Below are positions 1 to 13,129 of a stretch of 64,000 nt of DNA, piece by piece. The DNA is taken from NCBI GenBank assembly GCA_964019415.1, contig OZ025881.1:1699280-1763279 (forward strand), written 5' to 3'. Position 1 is the first letter of the stretch; every line of letters starts with the position of its first letter. Source of the DNA: Ianthella basta (lineage: Eukaryota; Porifera; Demospongiae; Verongiida; Ianthellidae). The translations under genes were made by a program, and so were the position numbers. The notes beneath the pieces are model-generated. The model saw nothing but the letters and a program-made list of their open reading frames with translations, searched no databases and had not been told where the DNA came from.

Positions 1-1036
<1,036 letters not shown>

Positions 1037-2061
1037 AATGTATTGCGTATATAGAATAAGGGGGATAGAATGAACCGTGACAACCGTGACTGTTTTAGGC
1101 ATGTGATGTCAGAAAAACGGAAAACGCTGGAAGGGATTCCGCTTGCCACTTCGTTTCGTCATATATCTATGGTTTCGTTCACAACAGGATGAGGTAAGCT
1201 TAATGCTCTTTCAAACACTTTGCCTGCATGGCTTTGCACTAGCATGTACTTTTCAACAGTTGCATGACTACTTCATTTCAGATACGTAGGCCTATCAGAG
1301 AGTACGATAGTACTTACTCTCTATGTAGGGATGGTACAGGGTGTTTCAAATTCACAATACATTGGCATAGGGACGAAATCGCGAAAAGCGTCGAAAACCG
1401 CCAAAACGAGGCTTCGTAGGGCTAAATACGAAATATTCATACACTAAACTGACCTGGAAGGCAAGCGAACGTGGTCTGTCAGCGAGAAAATGACACTCGA
1501 AAACATCCATTTTCGTCTTCATAATTCTTCTTCATATTCTTCTTCGCCAGCTGTAACTGACGAACAGAATTAGCTATCGAACTAATTCGAAAACGAACCT
1601 ACTGCAAATTAACCGAACTGTATTCTTTCGAAGTATAGGGTCCGAAAGCGTATTGTTCACACACTGGGGTTACCGAGTCTTTCGGGAGACGTTGCTACGC
1701 GCAAGACGCCATTTTATGATGACGTTGAGGAACGGCAGTTTTCCGCCTACTGTTCCTTCAGTTTCTGTCCAAAAGCCAGCCAACACCGTCAGGAGGACGT
1801 TTGAGGTGTATACGAGAAAAGGGCTTAGGCCGAAGTTAGCTAGCGAATAGTTTCAAAAGGTCATCCGTGGACGTGCGTATCCCGCCATTTTTAATTAGTA
1901 CTCGGCTAACTTCCGGTAACTGTTTCTAAGCTCTTAGGTGGGCTGGCGCGGAAGCTAGGAGATAGCTGACACCTCGAGCTCCAGGATTAAAGAAATAAGG
2001 TCCTATACTGTAACCTGCATGGATGTCCTCTAGTGGCACTTAGCATGTGCAGCTTGCACAC
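1037..2061. other. Intergenic, no recognised feature
   Basis: About 1 kb upstream of the kinase-HOIP gene. Similarity to the 5' flank of intact RPUSD2 ends near 1036. A 65-codon open frame at 1653-1850 has no recognisable motif and no splice context, and I do not call it a gene. Confidence 0.5.
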
Positions 2062-2345
2062 CATAAAAAGTACAGAAACTAGAAATAATAAATATTTTCT
2101 ACAAAAATAGCAAGGATGTAGGGATGGCACAAAAAGTACAGAAACAAGTAAAGGCTGTTACACAATGGAGCATTAACCATCATCCCTACATTCAAGGGTG
2201 TAGGACTATAAGGTGCGACATTCTTGCATGTAGGGACCATGGTTAATGCTCCACTGTGTAACAGCCTTTACTTGATTCTGTACTTTTTGTGCCATCCCTA
2301 CATCCTTGCTATTTTTGTAGAAAATTTTTATTATTTCTATTATAT
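2062..2345. mobile_element. MITE-like foldback element, about 130-bp arms
   Basis: The left arm (from about 2080) and right arm (to about 2345) are reverse complements over roughly 130 bp with few mismatches. Both arms carry TGTAGGGATGGCACAAAAAG next to a CTACAAAAATAGCAAGG block. One arm end recurs at about 55540-55570, so this is a dispersed family. It lies 150 bp upstream of the kinase-HOIP start codon. Confidence 0.8.
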
Positions 2346-2495
2346 GTAACTTTGATGCGAACGGCATAGCAACAAAAATGTTTTAGCTGTATAGGGGCTC
2401 TACTTTCTTGGTCACTTTCTCCATGCAGGGCACTCTAGTCCCTCTTTATCACAATCAGCCACCTTATTTACTCGCCGCAGAGGCGTGCTTACGTG

Positions 2496-5400
2496 ATGAA
2501 TCCTTCCCTTTTCGGGCTGAAGCACGAGTTCGGTGCCCTCGCACTCTCCGATCGCGACGTAAAGGAAACGGGAAAGGAGCTGGGAAGGGGATCCTATGGG
2601 GAGGTGAAGGAGGCCCACTGGCTTGGGACACCATGCGCCATAAAGAGAGTGCACCCCGTGCTAGTGCCGCAGTTGGGCGCAGTGGAGGACAACAAGGTGT
2701 CTCGAGACTTTGTCCAAGAGTGCCGAGCATGGAAAGACCTGCGACATCCCCACATCGTGCAGCTGCTGGGCGTCGTTTTCGAGGAGGCATCTCCCCTCCC
2801 CGTGCTGGTGATGGAGCGTCTGAGCACCAGCCTCCGGCGGTTCTTGGAGGAACACAGCAAGGAAGAGTTCCCTCTTGATAGAAAGGTCTCCGTCCTGTAT
2901 CAGGTGGCTTTGGGCCTAGTCTACCTCCACAGCCAGAAGCACATTCACCGTGATTTCTCCACCAACAACATCCTCCTTGAAACGGACAGTTGGAAGGCAA
3001 AGATCACTGACTTTGGAGTCAGTCGTGTGCTTGATTCAACTAAAAGTCGAATGACTGGCACACTTGTTCCAGGTGGGTGTGGGTGGGTACATGTGTGTGT
3101 GTGCAAGTGTGGGTGAGTGTGTGTGTGTATGTGTTTTTGTGTGTGTGCATGTGTGCGTGTGTGCATGCATTTGTATTTGTACTTGCTTGTACACACACAC
3201 AATCGGTTTTGTTGGGTTGTCTTAAATCAAACTGACCAATTAATCAAACACACTGCACCGTGATTTTGCCAGTAAGTTTGTTATTGGGTATGATTCAGTT
3301 TTATCTGTCAGTCTGTACATTTTAGGGACCGCCAACCGTAGATTGACAGTGTTCTGTCCAGCATTATCCACTTCCTGCCATTGTTTTTCTACCACCTTCC
3401 TGTCTATTTCGTATAGTATTGTTGGGCCTATTTCAGTGATTCTGTTCTAGTTTCGCTAGCCAGACCACTATCTCAAATTTTGTTTATTGACATAATCAAA
3501 TAAAAATGAAGAGGAGGTAGCAGTCTGGCTAGCGAGACTAATGTTCATGTATGCATCACACATCAATACTAACATTTGCGGTATTTGTGTTTACCAAAAT
3601 GATGACCTCATACATCAAAGAGACCGCCAGTGCAGTATTCAGATACTGCACTGCAGTAACCAAGTAAGTGCCTCCAACACTTCCTTATCACCTAAATTGT
3701 GGTCAACCAACACCTCCGTAAGGTAAACAAAGAGTGGAAAGGTCAGGAGAATCAATTTAGCCATGAAGTTTCATGTACCAACTTCTGGAAAAGTGGGTAG
3801 CTCATGAAAGAGGAGTGCGCACATGTACACGCTTTTCCCAAGAATGCATTTACTCCTGGGAAATGAGTCGACGCGCAATTGGCACCAATACACCGCAATT
3901 ATTGCTCACTGCTTTGCTTCTGTTGTGGGCTGAGCCAAGTTTTCCAAGCATGTGCAATCCAGCTGAGCCAAAGCAAAGCGCCAAAGCCTTCATGACATCT
4001 CCCGGTATTCGTGCGTCACTCATGTCGTTGGGTACTGCGGCCACAGATCTGCGCGTGCACTGAATGTTCCTGGTCTGAGAGTGTGCAGGAACAGAAGTCG
4101 GCGACACCGTTGCATAGCACTCAAAAGTACTACTAGGGTGGCGTGGAGAGGATACGAAGCGACTTCAGCCTTGTCCTACGGCGAGATTACCACCAGTTCC
4201 AATGCAGCTCCCCAGCAAGATGCACTAAAATTCAAATTACGGGCGCTTATTTTTGATAAATCACTTACTCCATGCCTTCCATGGCGTACGGCATATTTAC
4301 TGCACTCGCCCTTGGGTCTCGTGCAGTAATTGCCGCATGCCATCGAAGGTGTGTAGTAACTACTACTTAATGTCTCCTATAGGCACTCAAGCCTTCATGC
4401 CTCCCGAGATGTTTGAGGACCCCGCTCGGTTCAGTGACAAGGTAGATGTGTTTTCATTTGGGTGCATCATCATCAGCACCCTCACGCACCGATGGCCAGA
4501 GCCAGGCCCTGCCAAGCGCCAAGTTGCAGGGAAACTGGTAGCCCTGACTGAATATCAACGCCGGGAGAAGTTCTTTGCACTGTTGACTCCACAAGAGAAG
4601 GATCTGTTTCTGAGACTCACTGAATGGTGTCTACAAGAGGCCCCCTCCAGGCGCCCCTTCTCTCGTGATGTAGTGGAAAATCTTGTCCGGATTACAACGA
4701 AAATGGGGAAGGCCTCTACAGGAGGAACTGTGAGGAGTTACTGTATATATGTAGGTGGTTATATCTGTATTCTTTACTGATGGGTAATGTATACCGTGGA
4801 ACCCCTATAAAGCGGACATCCTTTGGAACATGAAAAATGTCCTGATTATAGGGGTGTCCACATTTCAGAGATATGGTATCTCCCCATATATATACTAAAA
4901 CAATCATGTAGTATGCATGAACAGACAAATTCATAAAGGTAGTCTGGAGGTGGTTCACTCAGTACCATACGCACACGTTTCTAAAGACAACTTCAAAGAC
5001 TGCATGTGTGCATGGAGTTCACACACTACAGTTTGGCAAACCTTAGTATACACGATTTATGGCACTCACCAATTTCTGTGCTACTTCTGTCTCTTGTCCA
5101 AAGTAGCGGTACGAACAGTGAACAGCCATTTTCTGGCAGCTACGTATTTGATCTGTCTGGATTATTGGGTACTTTATACAGTGTTGCATTGGCCGGTGCA
5201 CCAGCCACTGTCTGCAATACAGATTTACGTGGTTTCCTCATTTCAGTGGGAAGTTTATATTGCTATAGAATAGGACAAATCATTGCATGGGACTGTAAAG
5301 TGTCTGCATAATCGAGGTGTCCGGTTTTCAGGAGGTTGGGGGGAGAGCGACTGCCCCAGCCTCTTTGGCACTATGTATATCAGTGCTGCAGGCTTGTTAC

Positions 5401-8400
5401 GTATGTACTGTAGGTGTGGTAAGTCCAGCAATTATGCAGCCATGATTTTAGCTACCAGCAAAACTTGTGCTTAGGTTTTATGTTTTGGATGCCCAACAGG
5501 TGTATAATTAATCTTACATGGCAACCACCAAACTGCATGGTGACGGTTGTGTATAAAGTAGATGGAAATAAGCTAATGCAAGGATCCAACTAGTCTCATA
5601 CCAAGACCACTTTCTCATCTCCATTTTTATATGATGATGTCATCGGGCATGGCGTCACCAGTAAATGGCCGGCAGACGGGTGGGGTCTAGGTACGAGACT
5701 TCTTAATTGCTATGAATATCTTTGTTTGCCAAGGTAATTGCATATTAATGAGCCAAAAACAGTATAGGATGTTCACCTGTTCACCAACAAATGAAGTCTC
5801 AACTTAAAGTGGGTGGCAGGCGTGGGTCTGCTACCTGCTGTGTCCTTATAAATTGCATCAAATATGCTATCCTTCAGCTGCCTATTTATAATCCTGGGGT
5901 CTCTGTTCGCTCTTATATGGAATTTCTTGTTCTGTGTATCTGTATAACAGCTTTCAGAGCTACGGAAGGCAAATGCCCGTGTACTAGAGGCAGAGAAAGG
6001 CAAGGCCGATGCTGAAGCTGAGAAGATGATCCTGGAAGCAAGGGTGAGAGCAGCTGATAAGGCATTGCAGGAGGAAAAATTACACAAGCAACTCCTCCAA
6101 ATTGAAGCCCAGAGCTGCAAGGACAAAGCCAAAGAAATTCAGAAAAGAATTGAAGCGGAGAAGGCACACCTCTCTGAGCAACTAGCTGAGCTATGCATGA
6201 AGGAAGGAGCAGCTAGGCTGGAAATGCAGAAGATGGAAGGGGAGAGGACGGCACTGAAGGCGAAGGTTGCTTCCTTGGAAGCTGAAGTAGTAAGGGGTCA
6301 GGAGCACGTGTCCTCTCTTGAGCAGCAGCTGAGCCGTGTCAGGGGACAGCAGCAGATGGTGGTTGATATACCAAAGGCAGAGACCATACATAGGTTTAAG
6401 GCAAGTCTAACCATGGATAGCATAGAGACTCATTGCTACGTGTGTAGCTATGGCCACAGATCAGTGGTATGGCTTTTGAGCTGGATTCATGTAGCAAAAC
6501 TGCTATGAGTCAGGACGTTTTGGTCATGTAGTCCTTCATTAGCTGATAAAAGCCTATGTGCCCATAACATCCTGATCCATTGCAAGTCTGCAGTGTGAAT
6601 CCAGCTTGAAATGTCTAAACATACTGTATACAGACTTCATTGTAGGATAGTTGTATATCAATAGTGTTTTGGCAGTGTGGTGCACTGTAGCTGGCTGGGC
6701 TCTCACACCCAATGTGCATGGGGCTACACTGTGAAGTTGACTTAGTCTAGTCTAACGCACACTTCTATCTCTCAGTACTAGCACCCAAGTCAGGCTATGT
6801 ATATTGTCAGAATATAATGAGGTCATACGTACAGTATGTACATAACATTATATTAAGCTCTCTAATCCACTTTCCACATCCTATTTGTTGCAGGAATTCA
6901 CGAAAGTTGATTATGGGGCAGAGGATGATTTGGAGTCCTTGAGTGACTATATTGTGGTTGATCCCCAAGTCTATCGTGAGTTGAAGGAAAAGGCAAGGAA
7001 GGAGCCTGAGCAGCAGAAGGCCAAAAGGGGGAAAGCTGAAGATATTGATAGAATGAAAGAACAATGGGAAAGGCAATACGAAGAGGAGAGGATAAAATCA
7101 ATAATCACTGAAAGGGGTGCTCTGCAGCGCAAGAACGAAATTGAGGCAAAGAGACAAGAACTGAAAGACAGTGGGGAATTTTTCATGCACTGGTTGAAGG
7201 CAAGTTGCTGCACACACAGTCTGCATTGTGGAATATGCATTAATACACCTACTTACTGTACATACATTACATTGCATGCTACTTTACATCAGTGATACAG
7301 TGTAGCTGGACACCATTCACTGGATGGCACTATGATGTGAAGTACTTGCAGTACATAGACTAGTGTATGGTTCGTTTCTTTCTGTCAGTACTAAGGCACG
7401 CAATATTGTTAGTATGGTCAGGTTGTACAATGCTTTAAGCTCTCTAATCTACTTATCATACGTATTTGTTGCAGGAGGCCACAAAGATTGGCTATAAACG
7501 AGAAGAGGTGGAATTCGCTGTTCACCACTATGATGAGTATGAAGGTAAATACAAAACTCCACTGGACTTTCTTCATTCAGAGTGGCATGAGCGAAAGAGG
7601 GTCATTCGGGCACACATTGGGCGATATGTTGAGGAGAGAGGCATGCAAGATGTTGGCATGCCTTCTTTGATTGAAGCAAGGGACTGCCTGGTGGAAAGTG
7701 GAGGGAGCATGAAAGAAGCCATTGCCCTGTGTGCTCGGAGAAGGGAGAAGAAGGTGAGCAACATTTTCCTTAGCCACAGCAATGCATTGTTCTGCTCTCA
7801 ACTAACCCCCTTGAGCAATGGGCCATGTCCACATTGTAGCAATGTGTAGGAGCATTGGTAGTACTTTAAGACCTCATGATGCTATAATATACTTGCACAT
7901 GAAAAAATGTGTGAGAAGGACTTTACTGAGTGTATGTGTTCTCCCCTGCATGTCTGGACTCTATAGATCTGTGAGCTGCTTAGGCGCTACCCTACAAACC
8001 GCAAAGAGGCAGCGAGGGTCCTTACTGCCTTCAAGCTGAATGTGGATGTGGCTGTACGTGAACTGGCAAAGGAGAGCCTGACAGGATTCACCTCAGTAGA
8101 CCAAAGGCATACACGACGTATGAAGATGGACAAACTGGAGGAAAAGGTCAAGCAGAAGAAGGATGTAGACAATGATGTAAGCAGTGGCTAAGAATACATT
8201 GTGCATGCATATTGTATTTGGATCCTGTGGTAGTCATGATTGATGGCTTGGAATTGGTTTCTTCTTAGTTCTGTCACCGTTTGTTGATGGCTGAATTCAA
8301 CCTAGATGACTGGGACAATGCCTCTCTGGTTCTTGAGTTAATGGACAAGGGCATTGAGTTCAACATCTGTCTGAAAGTGGCCAAGAACTGCCGCAGCATG

Positions 8401-11400
8401 GAAGACACAGAGAGGTTTATGAACCAGGAATGCCCTGTTTGCATGGATGAATTTCTCATGGATGAGGTTGGTTGTTGTATTCAGTCACTCAACTGTTAAT
8501 CTCTGTTCACTTGGACAGAGCAGTGCATGTCGCTGAATGTCAGTGCACGGACACTCTTTTCACATGTTACCTTGCACAGATGGTTGCCATGGTTCACTGT
8601 GAGTGCTTTGTGTGCAAGGACTGCTTTTCGACTCACTACACCATGATGGCACGTGAGAAGGGCATCTTTCAGCTCAACTGCCTCATTTGTGCTCAGCCAG
8701 ATCTAGCAAACACCGACATTGACCAGGACGACTACCTCATGCTGTTTGCAGGCTTGTTGAAGGAGCATGTGTATTTTGAATATTACCAGATCTTCCAGAA
8801 GAAGACCGCAGAGTTTGCACTCCAAAAGGATCCCGACTTTCGCTGGTGTGCACATGTGAGTATATACAGTATTCATGCACAACGGCCTGGTGCCAATGCT
8901 CAGATGCTATTGAGGATGCATCAGATCACGACTTACCACAGTGATGCATGGCTGGGTCAACGAGCTGATAGCCCAGTAGCTACATAGCTATAGCTAGCTA
9001 TCTCTGAGTCCTTTCCATAGCCTCATTGTCGCCAGTTAGGCAATGTATTGGGGAGAATGTGGATCTGTCATAGCGAGTATGACATACATATTGTACGTAT
9101 ATTACATGGTCCTGGTGAGAGCATGGCAAAGGCCCTTTGTCCCAAAGTTACATCCGTCTGATTCCACATGACACTATGCACATCTTTTTAGGGTAGGTCT
9201 CAGTGTGCTTCCAACCCCACACTTGTGTTTAACAATGCATGCCTTAATTGCACTTTTGCCATCACACCCCAGCTGCCACATAGCAGGCAATGCTATCTAC
9301 TGCACTTGGCTCCACATGGTTTATGCCTGTCAAAATTGGGATTCTGCTGACGTCTCACACACTTCCACTAGCTGCCATTTGCTCACTAGTGAGGCTTCTG
9401 GCTTGGCTTACAACTAGTTTTAGTTGGTACTTTCATCCATTTACAAATCCTGACAACAATATTTCGTAACACACCCACACTGCTAATGTATTAAAACACT
9501 GTAGATGCTGCCTATGTATGTTTCACAAGCATACTGAGAAGCGGTTAGGCAGCCACCTCTCTAAAACAGCCAGCCTCCTGGCCCCAGCTACTGTATCACT
9601 AAAACATTGCTATCTACTTCTGTAGGGCAGCCATCTCTCTATGAATGTAAGTTAGAACTGGCCCACACGTGACTGTCTTAGACAGGCTCCACTTTACAAG
9701 CCACTGCATAGCGCTGTGCTTGCACCTCTTGACAAGTGTGTGAAAGTAGCCCAAGTTTAACAACTTTCTTTCTCTAACAGACTGAGTGTGGAGATGGGTT
9801 CATCCATCACCCTCCCCTGAACAAAGTCATCACTTGCCCGTACTGCCAGAACAAAATGTGCTTTGACTGCAAGAAACCTGTGAGTGAAGCCCTGTTGTTA
9901 TATTGGCTGGCACAGCACATACAGTAAGCGTATATATGGATATAAGTGCACCCTTCTATCCACTTTTATTTCAGTGGGAAGGCCAACACAAAGGTATCTC
10001 ATGCAAAGACTTTGCAAGGTGGAGGGCAGAGAATGACAAGGAGAACCAACAAAGGGGTTTGGCAGCTTTCCTGAATGAAATTGGCTGTGGTGAGACCATA
10101 CATAGTTACGTATGTTTTACAATTTACTATATATGCAGATGTGAAACTTGCCAAGGGTGTCTATGTACTCAATGTTACAGTTTCTGGTGCAGCGAGAGAC
10201 AAAAAATGCTTTCTCCCCCTTCCCACTGTTGCAGAGTGCCCCAAATGTCACTGCCGCTATAGCCTTACTCGAGGAAACTGCTTGCACTTTAGATGTGTGA
10301 TGTGCTCCACTGACATTTGTGGAGGATGTGGTGCAGTTTATGACAAGGTACGTACAAAAGTACACAGGCATACTACAGAATTACCCTCTATCATAGTGTG
10401 GCACATTTGTCCACAAAGCAAGATTATGTATAGCAAGTTCAGCCCTAACGACACACAAGTTTCACCTACCATGAACGGGAATGATCCAGAATATCCAACA
10501 ATGAAACATAATAGGAAACAGCCGGTCACAGCAACACGCAGGAAGTGATCTGGCTGAGGTAGAGAATGTGGTATTCAGGTGCTTGCTCTTGCTATAGCAT
10601 CATGTTCTAGAAGCCAAGGGTACGCTGCACACTTAACTACTACCTTGTATACATAGGAAAGCTCTAGGCATGTAAATTGGTTCTTATGAGGGAAGGGGAA
10701 ACTGTGGATGCTTATGCCTGTCGCTAAATTAGGCCCACCGCAGAATGAAACAACGACTGTAATGGTTCCCTTCTGCTAAACCATCAACAACAGCACTTAC
10801 TGACTTTTGGATTCTTCATACACTTGTATGCAGATGCCTTGCTCAAGTTGGCACACTTTCTCATCCAGGGTAACAGATTTGTTTGTTGGTTGGACCGTAT
10901 CATCTAACAATGCATGGAGATGGGCAGTTTTGTTCAACTAATAAACAGTGGCATTCATACGTGCTATTAGCAAGTTGGTTATACCTATGAAGTGGTAGTG
11001 GATGTCATGACTCCAAAGAGGGCAGGAAGGGCAATTTTGAATGAAAAGCTAAATGGGAATTTGCACCAGCTGATATCAAATCCGGGAGCTATGATCAAAC
11101 ACGGAGTTTCAAGCACACAAGCCAACCGACTTGGCAGTGACAATTTTCCTTCATACCTTATATAGGCTAGTTCGGCACAATGAAAGGTTAGACTAACCTC
11201 ACAGACAAGCTGCTCGCAGACAGAAGGGGAATTGCTGGTAGAGTGGAACCATTGTGGCAGCCATTTTGTGCCATTTTGGCCCTAGCTGAGTAGATGTAGG
11301 GGCATTTTGCAGCATGACATGTCCAAATACGCATTTTCTTTCTACCTATCTTCAGTACTGCCGGAAGTACAAATCATGTGCAAACGCAGGCTCCCATGCC

Positions 11401-12765
11401 CACCACCCTCGTCACTGCCTGTTCTACTTGAGGGACTGGCCTGTGAAGAGGTTGCAGAAGATGCTGACAGACAAGAAAATTAAGTTTGATACAGAGGCTC
11501 CTGAAGCACAGTGGTCAGCTGTTTATGCAATGGGTGGGTATAAGGGTCAACTGGAGATGAAGTGTCGTATAATGCTGCAAAAGGAAATGGGGACAGAAAG
11601 AGTGGAAGAGGAATGTGGGGATTACTGCAAACAAGGACGTGGTGGTCTCTGCGAGTAAGTTAACTCACACAGGCAGAAAGCTGTTGTGTTATATAGCAAG
11701 CTAAGAGTGAAGATCTACAATATATAAAATGCATGTTATATCCTACAAGCTTGTGCAACCATTGTTGAAATTGCTTCGTGAATAAGACTAAATGCATCAA
11801 ATGTAAAGAATAGCAGTGGCAAGTGTGCTGTGTGTCACCGGATGTACTTACGTATACTTTACAAATGCCCCTTAAATTGCCTACATTTGTGCAAAGATCT
11901 AATGAATGATTACATTAATGCTGTTTCTATACTCAAGAGTGATGCTATTTGATCAGCCCACACCTGAGTGAGGGCATGCATGTGAAAGTTGTTCCAGCAC
12001 ATGATTAGCAGCATGATAGAATAGAGATTCATTACCACGACCGGATATTCATAAGAGGGGATTTGTTGAGCGTTAAACACGTGGCACACTTTTTTACCAA
12101 AAGGCAAAACGTTTCGGCCCCAAAAGGGCCTTCTTCAGTTGCACAAAAGTACAAAACAGAACATCTGGCACAGAGCGTCTCGAGCCGATTCCCTGCAAGG
12201 CACCGATTTTATGACTGAACAAACGTACATACAAACTGAGATCCAATGCATTATAAAACACTTGCAATATGTTATTTGTCCTCTTCAAACTCCTCAGGAA
12301 ACACTACAAGGAGTATTTGGTCTTTAAGATCAATGAAGCCTCAATCGACCCTGCTGATGAGATGGATGTTGACGAGCTGAAAGCAGTGATATTGAGGGAG
12401 GACAAACCAGTCCCTGCAAGAAGGGGAATGGCTGTACAGTACAAGGAGAGACTGAAGGAGGTGAGCAGGGAATGCTGCATGGTGCTTAAATGTATGAAAC
12501 ATATCTATTGAAAGTCACTACTCAAATGAAAGATAAGTGAAGTCTTTTGAGTCGTGACTTTCAATAAACCTGTTACAGCTACATCCATCTTACACGCTCC
12601 ATGTTTGTTGCACTACATATTTGAGATACATGTGTTGTCACACTGCGTTTTCTTCCCATGCACCCTTTTATCTAGTCTTCCCTTATACCCTCCTCACTCC
12701 CTCCCCATTCACAGCAAGTGAAGATGAACTTTCCTCTGGCGAACATTCTAGGAAGATTTAATTAA
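2496..12765 (+). CDS. RNF31: TKL-like kinase / coiled-coil / HOIP-type RBR E3 ligase fusion
   Basis: Fourteen exons join in phase: 2496-3072, 4383-4729, 5951-6400, 6894-7199, 7475-7753, 7967-8176, 8269-8466, 8580-8855, 9781-9879, 9975-10089, 10235-10347, 11356-11654, 12298-12460, 12715-12765 (about 1160 aa). Residues 1-308 are a kinase: GRGSYG loop 30-35, Lys50 in CAIK, HRDFSTNN 151-158, DFG 172-174, PPE 199-201. The HRD loop lacks the usual Lys, as in some TKL-like kinases. Residues 309-458 are charged coiled coil. Residues 561-723 resemble a UBA-type region. RING1 starts at ECPVCMDEF (about 777), then IBR, then RING2 with RGNCLHFRC (predicted catalytic Cys968, His970), then the LDD (GHHPRDCLFYLRDW-like block) and a C-terminus ending LANILGRFN. 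In HOIP this module makes linear (Met1) ubiquitin chains. The PUB and NZF fingers of animal HOIP are absent. An upstream 5' exon is possible (acceptor at 2480). RNF31 homology is confident; single-transcript fusion is inferred from phase and lack of an intervening stop or start. Confidence 0.85.
3448..3541. mobile_element. Short hairpin MITE in kinase intron
   Basis: The ends are inverted copies around TAGTCTCGCTAGCCAGAC; about 94 bp in the first intron of the kinase-HOIP gene. Related hairpins lie at 20246-20321 and 31777-31847. Confidence 0.6.
5593..5700. mobile_element. Short hairpin element
   Basis: Inverted ends (AGTCTCATACCAAGACC on the left, GGTCTAGGTACGAGACT on the right) enclose about 70 bp, in the intron between kinase and coiled-coil exons. 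Similar in build to the TAGTCTGGCTAGC hairpins but with different arms. Confidence 0.45.
12108..12138 (-). other. Hammerhead-like hairpin motif
   Basis: Minus strand reads CTGAAGAA, then a GGCCC/GGGCC stem, then GAAACG. This resembles the hammerhead core CUGANGA-stem-GAAA with one extra A before the stem. Located in an intron of the kinase-HOIP gene. Catalytic competence is doubtful. Confidence 0.4.
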
Positions 12766-13129
12766 TGAGCAACAATTAAATTGCCTCTATGGGTACTAGC
12801 TAGTTTTGCAAGATAAGTAGACTATATTGTGTATTCTTGTTTTGTTTACGTGTAAGGATGATGGAAAACTGATAGAACACAATTCTAATTAGTTGCCCAA
12901 TGTTGAATGATATCAAGCAATGTATACATACATGCATGTGTCTGTACCTTCACAAGTCGTGTACATGTATATACATGCTCATACATTTGCTACATAATGA
13001 ATTAATTATAATGGCTGGGACCAGTAATATATTGCAAGCTGCATGAGTATACAGACCTAGACTGTATGGTACAATACGTTCCTGAATGTATATATCAGTG
13101 AATATATCTCTGGTTGGCTGGTTGCATTG
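12766..13129. other. Convergent intergenic spacer
   Basis: AT-rich spacer between the kinase-HOIP stop codon and the RPUSD2 stop codon, which face each other. No AATAAA is evident immediately after either stop. Nothing else recognised. Confidence 0.5.

Noticed and set aside
2408..3000. Alternative frames over kinase exon 1 on both strands
   Set aside because: Shadows of the kinase frame, which alone carries the glycine loop, HRD and DFG motifs.
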